Assembly: GCF_013782625.1 (NCBI RefSeq)
Contig: NZ_CP056199.1
Span: forward strand, 886,588 to 950,587
Direction of reading: 5' to 3'
Length of the DNA stretch: 64,000 nucleotides
From: Enterobacter sp. RHBSTW-00994
GTDB taxonomy: Bacteria; Pseudomonadota; Gammaproteobacteria; Enterobacterales; Enterobacteriaceae
Part shown: one piece after another, positions 13,854 to 23,252 of the stretch
Position numbering within the stretch: position 1 is the stretch's first letter
How the letters are laid out: each line of letters opens with the position of its first letter
Position numbers and translations under genes: made by a program
Notes under the pieces: model-generated
Told to the model about the DNA's origin: nothing
Seen by the model: only the letters and a program-made list of their open reading frames with translations
Databases searched by the model: none

Positions 13854-15986
13854 GTGAATATTATTGCGATTATGGGGCCGCACGGCGTCTTTTATAAAGA
13901 CGAACCCATCAAGGAGCTGGAACAGGCATTAGCTGCGCGTGGGTTTCAATTGATCTGGCCGCACAACAGTGCCGATCTGCTAAAGTTTATCGAGCATAAC
14001 CCCCGGATTTGCGGCGTCATCTTTGACTGGGATGAGTATGATCTGGAGCTGTGTAGTGACATCAATCAGCTCAATGAATACTTGCCGCTCTATGCTTTCA
14101 TTAATACCCACTCAACGATGGATGTCAGCGCCCATGATATGCGCATGGCGTTATGGTTCTTCGAATATGCGCTGGGTGCTGCGGAAGATATCGCGACGCG
14201 CGTTGAACAGTATACGCGTGAATATCTCGACAATATTACCCCACCGTTTACCCGCGCGCTTTTCACCTATGTGAAGGAAGGGAAGTACACCTTTTGTACG
14301 CCAGGACATATGGCTGGCACGGCGTATCAGAAGAGCCCTGTCGGTTGTCTTTTCTATGATTTTTTTGGCGGGAACACTCTTAAAGCTGATGTATCGATTT
14401 CAGTCACGGAACTGGGTTCTTTGCTCGACCATACCGGCCCGCATCTGGATGCCGAAGAATACATTGCCCGCACTTTTGGTGCGGAGCAGAGTTACATGGT
14501 GACTAACGGAACGTCGACGTCGAACAAAATTGTTGGGATGTATGCAGCGCCCGCTGGCAGCACGCTACTGATTGACCGTAATTGCCATAAATCTTTGGCA
14601 CATCTTCTGATGATGAGTGATGTTGTCCCACTGTGGTTATCACCCACGCGTAATGCGCTGGGGATCCTGGGGGGAATTCCGCGTCGTGAATTTTCCCACG
14701 CTGCCATTGAACAAAAAGTGGCAACCATTCCCGGTGCAACCTGGCCGATTCACGCGGTGATCACCAACTCCACGTACGATGGTCTGCTGTATAACACCAA
14801 CTGGATCAAGCAGACACTCGACGTGCCTTCTGTTCATTTCGATTCGGCCTGGGTTCCTTATACCAACTTCCATCCAATCTATGCTGGTAAAAGTGGGATG
14901 AGCGGTGAACGCGTACCGGGCAAAGTCTTCTTCGAAACGCAGTCGACTCACAAAATGCTGGCTGCCTTTTCGCAGGCCTCCTTAATCCATATTAAGGGCG
15001 AATATGACGAAGAGACATTCAATGAAGCCTTTATGATGCACACCACCACTTCCCCGAGCTATCCGCTGGTGGCCTCCATTGAAACGGCAGCGGCAATGCT
15101 GCGTGGAAATCCGGGCAAGCGACTGATCAACCGTTCTGTGGAAAGGGCGCTCCATTTCCGCAAAGAAGTACAGCGGCTAAAAGAGGAAGCTGACGGATGG
15201 TTCTTTGACATCTGGCAACCGGAAGAGATTGATGAAGCTGAATGTTGGCCCGTAGCACCGGGTGAAAACTGGCATGGCTTCCGTGATGCCGATGGCGATC
15301 ATATGTTCCTCGATCCCGTGAAAGTGACGATTCTGACGCCGGGCATGGACGAACAAGGCGTGATGAGTGATGAAGGGATCCCTGCCGCACTGGTAGCGAA
15401 ATTCCTTGATGAGCGTGGTGTCGTGGTGGAGAAGACCGGACCATATAATCTGTTGTTCCTGTTCAGCATCGGCATTGATAAGACCCGCGCGATGGGACTG
15501 TTGCGCGGTCTGATGGAGTTCAAACGTGCCTACGATCTGAATTTGCGGGTGAAGAATATGCTGCCCGATCTCTATGCCGAAGATCCTGATTTTTACCGCA
15601 ATATGCGCATTCAGGATCTGGCGCAGGGGATCCACAAACTGATCCGTCAGCACGATCTGCCACGCCTGATGTTGCAGGCTTTTGACGTGCTGCCAGAGAT
15701 GAAGTTAACACCGTATAAAGCCTGGCAACAGCAGGTGAAAGGTGAGGTTGAAACCATCGAACTGGAAAATCTGGTTGGACGCGTGTCGGCGAACATGATT
15801 CTGCCATATCCACCAGGCGTGCCGCTGCTGATGCCGGGAGAGATGCTCACTGAAGAAAGTCGGGCTGTGCTCGATTTTCTGCTGATGCTTTGTTCCGTAG
15901 GACGCCACTATCCTGGTTTTGAGACCGATATCCATGGCGCGAAGCGTGATGAGCAAGGCGGTTACTGGGTCCGAGTCCTAAAATAA
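13854..15986 (+). CDS. ldcC: Constitutive lysine decarboxylase LdcC
   Basis: LdcC is a PLP enzyme that converts lysine to cadaverine and CO2. The 710-residue protein is three residues shorter than E. coli LdcC at the C-terminus. The N-terminal wing domain covers 1-130. The fold-type I PLP domain has lysine Lys367 in STHKMLAAFSQAS, and the C-terminal domain lies beyond 565. The chromosomal position after accA separates it from the acid-inducible paralogue CadA. The start is GTG at 13854 behind a perfect AAGGAGG. It has its own 100-base leader after the accA terminator, so it is likely transcribed independently. Confidence 0.95.
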   Translation: MNIIAIMGPHGVFYKDEPIKELEQALAARGFQLIWPHNSADLLKFIEHNPRICGVIFDWDEYDLELCSDINQLNEYLPLYAFINTHSTMDVSAHDMRMALWFFEYALGAAEDIATRVEQYTREYLDNITPPFTRALFTYVKEGKYTFCTPGHMAGTAYQKSPVGCLFYDFFGGNTLKADVSISVTELGSLLDHTGPHLDAEEYIARTFGAEQSYMVTNGTSTSNKIVGMYAAPAGSTLLIDRNCHKSLAHLLMMSDVVPLWLSPTRNALGILGGIPRREFSHAAIEQKVATIPGATWPIHAVITNSTYDGLLYNTNWIKQTLDVPSVHFDSAWVPYTNFHPIYAGKSGMSGERVPGKVFFETQSTHKMLAAFSQASLIHIKGEYDEETFNEAFMMHTTTSPSYPLVASIETAAAMLRGNPGKRLINRSVERALHFRKEVQRLKEEADGWFFDIWQPEEIDEAECWPVAPGENWHGFRDADGDHMFLDPVKVTILTPGMDEQGVMSDEGIPAALVAKFLDERGVVVEKTGPYNLLFLFSIGIDKTRAMGLLRGLMEFKRAYDLNLRVKNMLPDLYAEDPDFYRNMRIQDLAQGIHKLIRQHDLPRLMLQAFDVLPEMKLTPYKAWQQQVKGEVETIELENLVGRVSANMILPYPPGVPLLMPGEMLTEESRAVLDFLLMLCSVGRHYPGFETDIHGAKRDEQGGYWVRVLK

Positions 15987-16051
15987 GGAGGGCAGCTTGC
16001 AAGCCCCGGGTTTTCGGTTGTAACGTTCAGGCATCATAAAAAGGAGAAGCT

Positions 16052-16441
16052 ATGCTGGTTTTAAAACAGGTTCACCACATTGCGATCATTGCGACCGATT
16101 ACGCCAAAAGTAAGGCATTCTATTGCGATATCTTGGGTTTCACGCTGTTGAGCGAGTTTTACCGTGAGGAACGTGATTCATGGAAAGGGGATCTTGCGTT
16201 GAACGGCCAATATGCCATTGAGCTGTTTTCTTTTCCTTTTCCGCCAGCGCGTCCGTCACGACCTGAAGCCTGTGGACTGCGTCATTTAGCGTTTAGCGTC
16301 GATGATGTTGAGCGTGCGATAAAACATCTTGAGAGTCATGGCGTGAAATGCGAAGCGATTCGGGTCGATCCCTTTACCGATAAGCGTTTTACCTTTTTCA
16401 ACGATCCGGACGGATTACCGCTGGAGCTTTACCAGCAGTAA
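16052..16441 (+). CDS. yaeR: VOC-family protein YaeR (glyoxalase-like)
   Basis: This 129-residue protein is of the vicinal-oxygen-chelate superfamily. Two beta-alpha-beta-beta-beta modules are recognisable, with metal ligand candidates in VHHIAI (residues 7-12), ELFSF, RHLAFSV and the C-terminal PLELYQ. It is nearly identical to E. coli YaeR, whose substrate has not been established, so a lyase/isomerase role is only inferred from the fold. It lies 65 bases after ldcC behind AAGGAGAAG and ends before a terminator. Confidence 0.9.
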   Translation: MLVLKQVHHIAIIATDYAKSKAFYCDILGFTLLSEFYREERDSWKGDLALNGQYAIELFSFPFPPARPSRPEACGLRHLAFSVDDVERAIKHLESHGVKCEAIRVDPFTDKRFTFFNDPDGLPLELYQQ

Positions 16442-16458
16442 TATCCATCATGTGTGAT

Positions 16459-16485
16459 AATGCCCGCTCAGTTCGGGCATTTTTT
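16459..16485 (+). terminator. Intrinsic terminator between yaeR and tilS
   Basis: AATGCCCG (16459-16466) pairs with CGGGCATT (16474-16481), a 7-base loop separates them, and the 3' arm runs into five T. It ends only 14 bases before the tilS ATG, so tilS either has a promoter overlapping this element or depends on readthrough. Confidence 0.85.
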
Positions 16486-16499
16486 ATGTGTAATTTCAT

Positions 16500-17810
16500 A
16501 TGACTTCTTCTGCTATCGCTCAAGTCGTTTTGCCGTACCGCCAGTTGCTGGTGGGGTTTAGCGGCGGACTGGATTCCACCGTTTTGCTTCATCGGCTTAA
16601 ACTCTGGCGTGATCTGGAACCTGATGTTCGGCTTCGGGCGATTCACATTCACCATGGTTTGAGCACGCATGCTGACGCCTGGGTAGCACACTGTGAAGCA
16701 TTATGCGCGAAGTGGGCGATCCCACTTGTTGTTGAGCGTGTCACGCTCCGGGATGAAGGCCTGGGAATTGAAGCGCAAGCACGGAAAGCCCGCTACGCTG
16801 CGTTTGCAAACGCACTGCAAGCTGGTGAAGCTCTGGTGACAGCGCAGCATCTTGATGATCAATGTGAAACTTTTTTGCTGGCGCTTAAGCGGGGAAGTGG
16901 TCCTGCGGGGCTTTCCGCTATGCCGGCGCGGACTGATTTTGCGGATACTGAACTGATTCGCCCGTTATTGGGAGAAACGCGTGCTTCCCTTGAAGCCTGG
17001 GCGCAGGAGCATCACCTGCGCTGGATTGAAGATGAGAGCAATCTGGACGATAGCTACGACCGCAATTTTCTGCGTTTACGCGTTTTACCCCTCCTGAATC
17101 ATCGCTGGCCACATTTTGCTGATGCTACGGCAAGAAGTGCTCTGCTTTGTGCAGAGCAGGAAAGTTTGCTGGACGAATTACTGCGCGAAGAGTTGATCGG
17201 CATAACCTCTTCAGAGGGTGCGCTGGCGATCCCCCCGCTTGAGGGGATGAGCGTAGTGCGTCGTTCTGCGCTGTTACGCCGCTGGCTTGGCACACAGGGG
17301 GCAGTAATGCCTTCACGTGCGATGCTGAACCGCATCTGGGATGAGGTGGCTCAGGCACGGCAAGATGCCACGCCTTGTTTGCATCTGAACGGCTTTGAGG
17401 TGAGACGCTATAAAGAGCAGCTTTGGTGGATCAAATGCCAGCCCTCACTTGCGGAGATGATCCTCGACTGGGATTGTCCTGACGAAGCACTGGTGTTGCC
17501 TGCAGGAGCAGGGACGGTGTCGCTTGTGGCGTCCGGGAATGTCCGTTTACCGACGGAGAATGAGACTGTCACTGTGCGCTTTAAAGCCCACGGCTTGCTG
17601 CATATTGTTGGACGGAACGGCGGACGTAAGCTGAAAAAAATCTGGCAGGAGTGCAATGTGCCACCCTGGTTACGTGACACCACACCGCTGCTATTTTACG
17701 GCGAAACGCTAATTGCCGCCGCTGGGGTATTTGTGACTCAGGAAGGATGGGCGGAGCAGGGCGTGTGTTTTGAATGGAGAGCATACGGGCAGCAGGCTGC
17801 CCGTTCGTGA
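16500..17810 (+). CDS. tilS: tRNA(Ile)-lysidine synthase
   Basis: TilS converts C34 of the CAU-anticodon tRNA-Ile2 to lysidine with ATP and lysine, which changes its identity from Met to Ile. The 436-residue protein (E. coli 432) has the N-type ATP pyrophosphatase loop SGGLDS at residues 21-26, then TAQHLDDQ and the NFLRLR segment. The C-terminal domains include [14 protein letters not shown]. The ATG at 16500 has no obvious Shine-Dalgarno sequence (preceding bases are U-rich), so translation is probably weak. The N-terminus aligns acceptably with E. coli. It converges on rof, whose stop is 3 bases beyond. Confidence 0.95.
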   Translation: MTSSAIAQVVLPYRQLLVGFSGGLDSTVLLHRLKLWRDLEPDVRLRAIHIHHGLSTHADAWVAHCEALCAKWAIPLVVERVTLRDEGLGIEAQARKARYAAFANALQAGEALVTAQHLDDQCETFLLALKRGSGPAGLSAMPARTDFADTELIRPLLGETRASLEAWAQEHHLRWIEDESNLDDSYDRNFLRLRVLPLLNHRWPHFADATARSALLCAEQESLLDELLREELIGITSSEGALAIPPLEGMSVVRRSALLRRWLGTQGAVMPSRAMLNRIWDEVAQARQDATPCLHLNGFEVRRYKEQLWWIKCQPSLAEMILDWDCPDEALVLPAGAGTVSLVASGNVRLPTENETVTVRFKAHGLLHIVGRNGGRKLKKIWQECNVPPWLRDTTPLLFYGETLIAAAGVFVTQEGWAEQGVCFEWRAYGQQAARS

Positions 17811-17813
17811 AAA

Positions 17814-18074
17814 TCAGGACTCGCTCACCACGACGGTTCCGATTTCTGGGTGACTGAAGCTGGCAATTTTATCGAGACGGAGCTCACGTGTTGCACCAGC
17901 ATCTTCCACGACCAGATATTCCACATTTTTCCGTGAAACCAGGTCGCTGGCTTTGGCCTTCAACACTTCGCCATCTTTTAACTCCAGCGTCAGCATCAAA
18001 TGATGCTGGCAGGCGAGTTCGAGGTTGTCATAGTCATCACAATTGATGGGTTGATAGGTATCATTCATCGACAT
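17814..18074 (-). CDS. rof: Rho-binding antiterminator Rof (YaeO)
   Basis: Rof binds the primary RNA site of Rho and inhibits termination. It is a small Sm-like fold protein. The 86-residue frame is nearly identical to E. coli Rof. The start could be the ATG at 18074 (MSMNDTY) or the second ATG at 18068 (MNDTY, 84 residues, the usual annotation). Its start overlaps the end of yaeP by 8-14 bases, so the two are translationally coupled on the minus strand. Confidence 0.93.
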   Translation of the reverse strand: MSMNDTYQPINCDDYDNLELACQHHLMLTLELKDGEVLKAKASDLVSRKNVEYLVVEDAGATRELRLDKIASFSHPEIGTVVVSES

Positions 18075-18261
18075 AATCGCTCACCAGTAAATTCGCAGCA
18101 GCATACGCTGCTTTTTCCCTGACCGATTCTGAAAGGCTCTCATCAGAGGCCACTTCATTTAGCACTTTCAATACACAGCCCAACGCGTCCGGGATGTATC
18201 CCAGATCGCCGCTGGCGATTTCCGCATACCGTTTGCGAATTAACTCACAATAATTATTCAC
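18061..18261 (-). CDS. yaeP: Small conserved protein YaeP
   Basis: YaeP has 66 residues and no known function. The longer open frame from 18303 is not the gene. GTG at 18261 is preceded at 3 bases by a perfect GGAGGGG ribosome site (minus strand of 18264-18270), and from there the product ([12 protein letters not shown] onward) has exactly the length of E. coli YaeP. It is a mostly helical acidic protein. It is transcribed with rof and diverges from yaeQ across a 197-base gap. Confidence 0.88.
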   Translation of the reverse strand: MNNYCELIRKRYAEIASGDLGYIPDALGCVLKVLNEVASDESLSESVREKAAYAAANLLVSDYVDE

Positions 18262-18458
18262 ATCCCCTCCTGCCAGCGTACTGACTTTACTGTGAGATAT
18301 CATTAAGCCTACGAAGATAAACTCGGTTTAGCAAGGTGACTATACCATACTCATTCAAGCAATATCAGCGCCTTGATGGTCTGCCATTCATCACCTCGTA
18401 ACAGCCTTTTTGCGCTATTTTCGCTACAATGCACGCCTGAATCGAAAGGAGTTCTCTC

Positions 18459-19004
18459 ATGGCGCTGAAAGCGACAATTTATAAAGCGGTGGTCAATGTG
18501 GCCGATCTTGACCGCAACCAGTTTCTCGATGCGTCATTAACCCTGGCGCGTCACCCTTCTGAGACCCAGGAGCGGATGATGTTACGCCTGCTGGCATGGA
18601 TTAAACACGCCGACGAACGCCTGCAATTTACTCGTGGTTTAAGTGCGGAAGATGAACCAGAAGCCTGGTTGCGTAACGACCATCTGGGTATTGATTTGTG
18701 GATAGAACTCGGTCTGCCGGATGAACGTCGTATTAAGAAGGCATGCACCCAGGCTGCGCAAGTGTCGCTGTTTACCTATAATCAACGGGCCGCTGAAATA
18801 TGGTGGCAGCAGCACAAGAATAAGTGTGCGCAGTATGCCAATCTCTCAGTCTGGTATCTGGACGATGAGCAACTGGCGCAGGTGAGTGCGTTCGCGAGCC
18901 GTACTATGGTATTGCAGGCGACCATTCAGGATGGCGCGATCTGGCTCTCCGACTCTCAGAATAATCTGGAAATACAGTTTACGGCGTGGCAACCCACTTC
19001 ATGA
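18459..19004 (+). CDS. yaeQ: YaeQ family protein
   Basis: YaeQ has 181 residues, as in E. coli. The family has a PD-(D/E)XK nuclease-like fold. Its biochemical role is unsettled; it was once proposed as an RfaH suppressor. The ATG at 18459 follows AAAGGAG. The stop overlaps the arfB start (ATGA), so the two are cotranslated. The link to a ribosome-rescue factor is conserved in enterobacteria. Confidence 0.93.
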   Translation: MALKATIYKAVVNVADLDRNQFLDASLTLARHPSETQERMMLRLLAWIKHADERLQFTRGLSAEDEPEAWLRNDHLGIDLWIELGLPDERRIKKACTQAAQVSLFTYNQRAAEIWWQQHKNKCAQYANLSVWYLDDEQLAQVSAFASRTMVLQATIQDGAIWLSDSQNNLEIQFTAWQPTS

Positions 19005-19423
19005 TTGTTTTGTCCCGAAATGTCAGCATCCCTGATAATGAGCTAGAGATCACGGCGATCCGTGCGCAGGGTGCGGGCGGACAGCATGTTAACAAGGCCT
19101 CAACCGCCATTCATTTGCGCTTTGACATCCGGGCATCCAGCCTGCCAGAGTATTACAAAGAAAGCCTTCTTGCTGCCAGCCATCATCTGATCACCAGCGA
19201 AGGGATCATTGTGATTAAGGCTCAGGAGTATCGTAGCCAGGAATTAAACCGGGAAGCAGCCATTTCCAGGCTGGTGGCGGTGATAAAAGAATTAACCGCA
19301 GTGCAAAAAAGTCGCCGTGAAACCAGACCAACACGCGCATCGAAAGAGCGCAGGTTATCGACGAAAGCTCAGAAATCCACAGTGAAAGCACTACGCGGTA
19401 AAGTTCGTCGCCCGATGGAGTGA
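19001..19423 (+). CDS. arfB: Alternative ribosome-rescue factor B (YaeJ)
   Basis: ArfB is a codon-independent peptidyl-tRNA hydrolase that frees ribosomes stalled on truncated mRNA. The 140-residue product has GGQ at residues 26-28 within [10 protein letters not shown] and the basic C-terminal tail (about residues 105-140) that enters the empty mRNA channel. The start is ATG at 19001, overlapping the yaeQ stop as ATGA. A longer frame from 18986 exists, but the ATGA start gives the exact family length. Confidence 0.96.
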   Translation: MIVLSRNVSIPDNELEITAIRAQGAGGQHVNKASTAIHLRFDIRASSLPEYYKESLLAASHHLITSEGIIVIKAQEYRSQELNREAAISRLVAVIKELTAVQKSRRETRPTRASKERRLSTKAQKSTVKALRGKVRRPME

Positions 19424-19457
19424 CGAAAAGGAACACAATTTTCATAAGGAATTCATT

Positions 19458-20156
19458 GTGAAAAAAGCAGTATTGTCAGTACTGGCAGTCAGTACGCTCT
19501 TTGCACTTTTTGGGTGTAATAACCGTTCAGAAACCCAGATGTTGCAACCGACGCCAACTGAAGAATTAAAACCGATGCAGCAGAGCTGGCGTGGTGTATT
19601 GCCTTGCGCTGATTGCGAAGGGATCGAAACGTCATTGTTTCTGGAGAAAGATGGTAGCTGGGTGATGAACCAGCGCTATCAGGGAGCAAAAGAACCTTCG
19701 TCGTTTGCAACCTACGGAACCTGGGCTCGTACCGCAGAGAAGTTGATTCTTACGGATACCACCGGAGAGAAAACCTATTTCCGGGCCAAAGGCGAGGGGA
19801 TGGAGATGCTCGATCGTGAGGGTAATCCAATCGAGTCTCAGTTTAATTACACTCTGGCGCCGGTTAAAGCGGCTTTGCCGTCAACGCCAATGGCGATGCG
19901 AGGGATGTATTTTTACATGGCTGATGCCGCGATCTTTACGGACTGTGCAACAGGTAAGAAAGTGAGTGTGGCTAATAACGCCCAACTGGAGCGTGATTAT
20001 GCTGTCGCGCGAGGTAATGACAGTAAACCAGTGCTACTGACCGTTGAGGGTCACTTTACACTGGAAGCCAATCCGGATAGCGGCGAGATGGTGAAAACGC
20101 TGGTGGCGGATAAAGATGCGAAGTTTGTTGCGGGCAAAGAGTGCGGGAGTAAGTAA
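19458..20156 (+). CDS. nlpE: Outer membrane lipoprotein NlpE (CutF), Cpx sensor
   Basis: NlpE is an outer membrane lipoprotein that activates the Cpx pathway on surface contact and when its own lipidation or folding fails. The start is GTG at 19458 behind AAGGA. The lipobox LFGC puts the lipidated cysteine at residue 20. The N-terminal domain has the CxxC motif PCADCEG, and the C-terminal OB-like domain has a second cysteine pair (TDCATG and KECG). At 232 residues it is slightly shorter than E. coli NlpE. yaeF, its K-12 downstream neighbour, is absent, and proS follows convergently. Confidence 0.95.
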   Translation: MKKAVLSVLAVSTLFALFGCNNRSETQMLQPTPTEELKPMQQSWRGVLPCADCEGIETSLFLEKDGSWVMNQRYQGAKEPSSFATYGTWARTAEKLILTDTTGEKTYFRAKGEGMEMLDREGNPIESQFNYTLAPVKAALPSTPMAMRGMYFYMADAAIFTDCATGKKVSVANNAQLERDYAVARGNDSKPVLLTVEGHFTLEANPDSGEMVKTLVADKDAKFVAGKECGSK

Positions 20157-20175
20157 GCTAAGCTGCGTTTTGCCA

Positions 20176-20205
20176 TAAAAAACCCCGCATTTGCGGGGTT
20201 TTTCG
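20176..20205. terminator. Bidirectional terminator between nlpE and proS
   Basis: AACCCCGCA / TGCGGGGTT has A-runs on the left and T-runs on the right, so both the plus-strand nlpE transcript and the minus-strand proS transcript end in a GC hairpin followed by U. Confidence 0.92.
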
Positions 20206-20209
20206 TTTC

Positions 20210-21928
20210 TTAGCCTTTAATGGCTTTCACCAGGTAATCAAGGATGTCGCCGGTCTTGATCATCTGTTTCTCGCCGCTACGACGGTATTTGTATTCAATC
20301 TCGTCGCTGTCGAGGTTGCGGTCGCCGATAACGACAGTGTGCGGAATACCGATCAGTTCCATATCAGCAAACATCACGCCTGGACGCTCTTTACGGTCAT
20401 CCATCAGCACTTCGATACCCTGAGCACGCAATTCGCTGTAGAGCTTCTCAGCCAGTTCTTGCACGCGATAAGATTTGTGCATATTCATTGGCAGGATAGC
20501 GACCTGGAACGGAGCGATATTATCTGGCCAGACAATCCCGCGTTCGTCATGGTTCTGCTCAATCGCCGCGGCAACCACACGTGTTACCCCGATTCCATAG
20601 CAACCCATAGTCAGGATCTGGTTACGACCGTCTTCACCCTGAACTGAAGCATTCAGCGCCTGAGAGTATTTCGTACCCAACTGGAAGATGTGACCCACTT
20701 CGATACCGCGTTTGATCATCAAAGTACCCTGGCCGTCCGGGCTTGGGTCGCCCGCAACTACGTTACGGATGTCAGCCACTTCTGGTGTCGCGACATCGCG
20801 CTCCCAGTTAATGCCGAAGTAGTGCTTACCGTCGATGTTTGCACCCGCGGAGAAATCACTCATTGCGGCAACGGTACGGTCAATGATCACCGGAATTGGC
20901 AGATTAACCGGACCAAGAGAACCCGGACCTGCGTTGACCACAGCACGGATCTCGGCTTCGGTAGCGAAAGTCAGTGGGCTTGCAACCTGTGGCAGTTTTT
21001 CCGCTTTTACTTCGTTCAGTTCGTGATCGCCACGGACCAGCAATGCAACCAGCGGATATGCGCTGCCTTCCGCTGATTTTACCAGCAGCGTTTTCACCGT
21101 TTTCTCAATTGGCAGATTGAACTGTTCAACCAGCTCGGCGATGGTTTTCGCATTTGGCGTATCAACCAGTTTCATCTCTTCGGTTGCGGCTGCGCGCGGT
21201 GTTGTAGGCGCCAGAGCTTCCGCAAATTCGATATTGGCTGCGTAATCAGAGGTATCAGAGAAGATCACATCGTCTTCACCGCTTTGCGCCAGCACCTGGA
21301 ATTCGTGAGATGCGCTACCGCCAATGGAGCCGGTGTCAGCCTGTACGGCACGGAAATCCAGACCCATGCGGGAGAAGATTTTGCTGTAGGCTTCGTACAT
21401 CTTGTCGTAAGTCTCTTGCAGAGATTCCTGCGATGTATGGAAAGAGTACGCATCTTTCATCAGGAATTCGCGAGAACGCATCACGCCAAAACGCGGGCGG
21501 ACCTCGTCACGGAATTTAGTCTGGACCTGGAAGAAATTCAGCGGCAGCTGTTTGTAAGAGCTCAGCTCGTTACGAATCAGGTCAGTGATCACTTCTTCAT
21601 GTGTAGGACCCAGGACAAACGGACGCTCGCCACGGTCAACAAAACGCAGCAGTTCCGGGCCGTACTGCTCCCAACGACCGCTTTCCATCCACAGGTCTGC
21701 GGGCTGAACCACAGGCATGGACACCTCGATTGCACCGGCGTTGTTCATCTCTTCACGCACGATGTTTTCGACTTTTTTCAGGACGCGCAGGCCAGTCGGC
21801 AGCCAGGTATATAACCCGGAGGCCAGCTTGCGGATCATCCCGGCGCGCAGCATCAACTGGTGGCTGATCACTTCGGCGTCGGCAGGTGTCTCCTTCAGAG
21901 TGGAGAGCAGATATTGGCTAGTACGCAT
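20210..21928 (-). CDS. proS: Prolyl-tRNA synthetase
   Basis: ProS is a class II aminoacyl-tRNA synthetase of the bacterial type, 572 residues as in E. coli. The catalytic core is split by the INS editing domain (about 225-405), which clears Ala-tRNA-Pro. Class II motif 2 is visible in [10 protein letters not shown] followed by [12 protein letters not shown], and motif 3 in [10 protein letters not shown]. The anticodon-binding domain covers the last 100 residues. It is transcribed leftward after trmO, with a 112-base gap containing a short hairpin. Confidence 0.98.
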   Translation of the reverse strand: MRTSQYLLSTLKETPADAEVISHQLMLRAGMIRKLASGLYTWLPTGLRVLKKVENIVREEMNNAGAIEVSMPVVQPADLWMESGRWEQYGPELLRFVDRGERPFVLGPTHEEVITDLIRNELSSYKQLPLNFFQVQTKFRDEVRPRFGVMRSREFLMKDAYSFHTSQESLQETYDKMYEAYSKIFSRMGLDFRAVQADTGSIGGSASHEFQVLAQSGEDDVIFSDTSDYAANIEFAEALAPTTPRAAATEEMKLVDTPNAKTIAELVEQFNLPIEKTVKTLLVKSAEGSAYPLVALLVRGDHELNEVKAEKLPQVASPLTFATEAEIRAVVNAGPGSLGPVNLPIPVIIDRTVAAMSDFSAGANIDGKHYFGINWERDVATPEVADIRNVVAGDPSPDGQGTLMIKRGIEVGHIFQLGTKYSQALNASVQGEDGRNQILTMGCYGIGVTRVVAAAIEQNHDERGIVWPDNIAPFQVAILPMNMHKSYRVQELAEKLYSELRAQGIEVLMDDRKERPGVMFADMELIGIPHTVVIGDRNLDSDEIEYKYRRSGEKQMIKTGDILDYLVKAIKG

Positions 21929-21958
21929 GTTGTTACGGTTCCATTTCTACGATTGGAA

Positions 21959-21978
21959 CAGGCTGAAACACCAGCCTG
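21959..21978 (-). terminator. Weak hairpin downstream of trmO
   Basis: CAGGCTG and CAGCCTG (7 bp, 6-base loop) lie between trmO and proS. Read leftward, the stem is followed by TTCC rather than a long U-tract. It may be a partial terminator or part of the proS leader. Confidence 0.35.
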
Positions 21979-22040
21979 ACACAAAAAAAGTGGTTTAGTT
22001 TACCAGTGTGGCAAAGATGCCAAAAGAGAGGAAAATAAAA

Positions 22041-22745
22041 TTACTTTGGCTCAAGGGCAAAGACTTCAAAACCATCCTCAGTAACGCGCCAGCGAACATT
22101 AAAATCAAGCAGCCAGACAGCATACGTTTTCCCTGCTTCTTCTTCCTTACGGTAGGCTGGACGGGGATCCTGAGCCAGTACCTCAACGATAAATTCCCGC
22201 AGGTGGGGATAGCGTTTTTCCAGCAGGTTTAACTGTTGAATAACTTCAACTGAGAACCCGACTGGCATATCTGCCTGTGGCGCTTGTTGGGCATAGCTTG
22301 CGCGTGCATCCGGCAAGGCTTCGGCAAAGGGCAAATAAGGCTTGATGTCGATGACGGGTGTGCCATCAACGAGATCGAGGCTGCCTAAATCCAGTATGAC
22401 CTGATCTTTCTGACACCGGATGCCTTTTAACTCAACCAGAGACATACCGATCGGGTTTGGGCGAAATGTCGAGCGGGTCGCAAAGACGCCCATTCTGGCG
22501 TTTCCACCCAGGCGAGGAGGACGAACAGTTGGACGCCATCCACCTTCCATTGTTTGATGGAAGACAAAAATGACCCACAAATGACTAAATGCATCGAGCC
22601 CACGAACGGCGTCGGCCTGGTTGTAAGGTGCAAGCAAGTGAAGCTCACCATTGCTTTTTACCAAACCAGGCTGGCGTGGCACGGCGAACTTCTCTTTATA
22701 AGGTGAGCGGATAACGCCTATCTGCTCAAACTGAAATGAACTCAT
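22041..22745 (-). CDS. trmO: tRNA-Thr (m6t6A37) methyltransferase TrmO
   Basis: TrmO (formerly TsaA/YaeB) N6-methylates t6A37 in tRNA-Thr using SAM. The 234-residue product (E. coli 235) starts at the ATG at 22745 (MSSFQFEQIGVIRSP). This start overlaps the rcsF stop as ATGA, so a longer upstream frame from 22823 is not used. Conserved blocks are ATRSTFRPNPIGMS, where SAM binds in the UPF0066 beta-barrel domain, and VDIKPYLPFAEAL. It is translationally coupled behind rcsF. Confidence 0.96.
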   Translation of the reverse strand: MSSFQFEQIGVIRSPYKEKFAVPRQPGLVKSNGELHLLAPYNQADAVRGLDAFSHLWVIFVFHQTMEGGWRPTVRPPRLGGNARMGVFATRSTFRPNPIGMSLVELKGIRCQKDQVILDLGSLDLVDGTPVIDIKPYLPFAEALPDARASYAQQAPQADMPVGFSVEVIQQLNLLEKRYPHLREFIVEVLAQDPRPAYRKEEEAGKTYAVWLLDFNVRWRVTEDGFEVFALEPK

Positions 22746-23146
22746 TTCGCCGAAATGTTCAGTGCAGAACCGATGCAAACGGCCTGACGGTAGCAGCCAG
22801 GTGTTCCACTGGTCACTTCGCAACTGTGCAGCAGAACCGCGTTAGCTTTCATTTTTGCCGCGTTGATCTGCATGCGCTTACGTGCCGTAGGGATGTTGGG
22901 TGGGGAGTCCTGATTAGTTGCCTGACAGGATTCGCCGCTCACTTCACCCAGTTCACGGAAAGGTTTACCCACCAGATCGTCAGCTTTGGTAATAATTCTT
23001 ACCGGTGCAGGACGTGGTGCTTTCGGTTTTACTGGCTCCGCTTTTGGCGGTGTTGCAGTGCTTTGAACAGGTTCAACAGGAGATCTGCTTAGCATAGAAC
23101 AGCCGCTCAGCATGAGTGCTAAAAGACAGATCGGTAAAGCACGCAT
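22742..23146 (-). CDS. rcsF: Outer membrane lipoprotein RcsF, Rcs stress sensor
   Basis: RcsF senses envelope damage and activates the Rcs phosphorelay through IgaA. The 134-residue precursor has lipobox LSGC with lipidated Cys16, then a proline/lysine-rich disordered linker (about 20-50) that threads through outer membrane barrels. The globular domain has four cysteines (in DSCQATN, HSCEVTS, PGCYRQ, AVCIG) that form two nonconsecutive disulfides. It is in an operon with trmO. In K-12 it is likewise beside metQ. Confidence 0.97.
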   Translation of the reverse strand: MRALPICLLALMLSGCSMLSRSPVEPVQSTATPPKAEPVKPKAPRPAPVRIITKADDLVGKPFRELGEVSGESCQATNQDSPPNIPTARKRMQINAAKMKANAVLLHSCEVTSGTPGCYRQAVCIGSALNISAK

Positions 23147-23209
23147 AATATTTCCTCAATGGATAATCAAATCGTCAGATATTGAATCAGTTGCCTGCAC
23201 AAATGACAA

Positions 23210-23227
23210 GACGGGCATACGCCCGTC
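23210..23227 (-). terminator. Hairpin after metQ
   Basis: GACGGGC, ATAC, GCCCGTC forms a perfect 7-bp stem 26 bases downstream of the metQ stop on the minus strand. It is followed leftward by TTGTCATTTG, a short U-rich tail. Probable terminator of the metNIQ operon. Confidence 0.6.
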
Positions 23228-23252
23228 CTGATGATTTTACACTAAGGTCAGA

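Noticed and set aside
18262-18303. 14-codon extension of yaeP
   Set aside because: The perfect ribosome site GGAGGGG is positioned for the GTG at 18261.
22746-22823. 26-codon N-terminal extension of trmO
   Set aside because: It overlaps rcsF coding sequence. The ATGA start at 22745 gives the family N-terminus.
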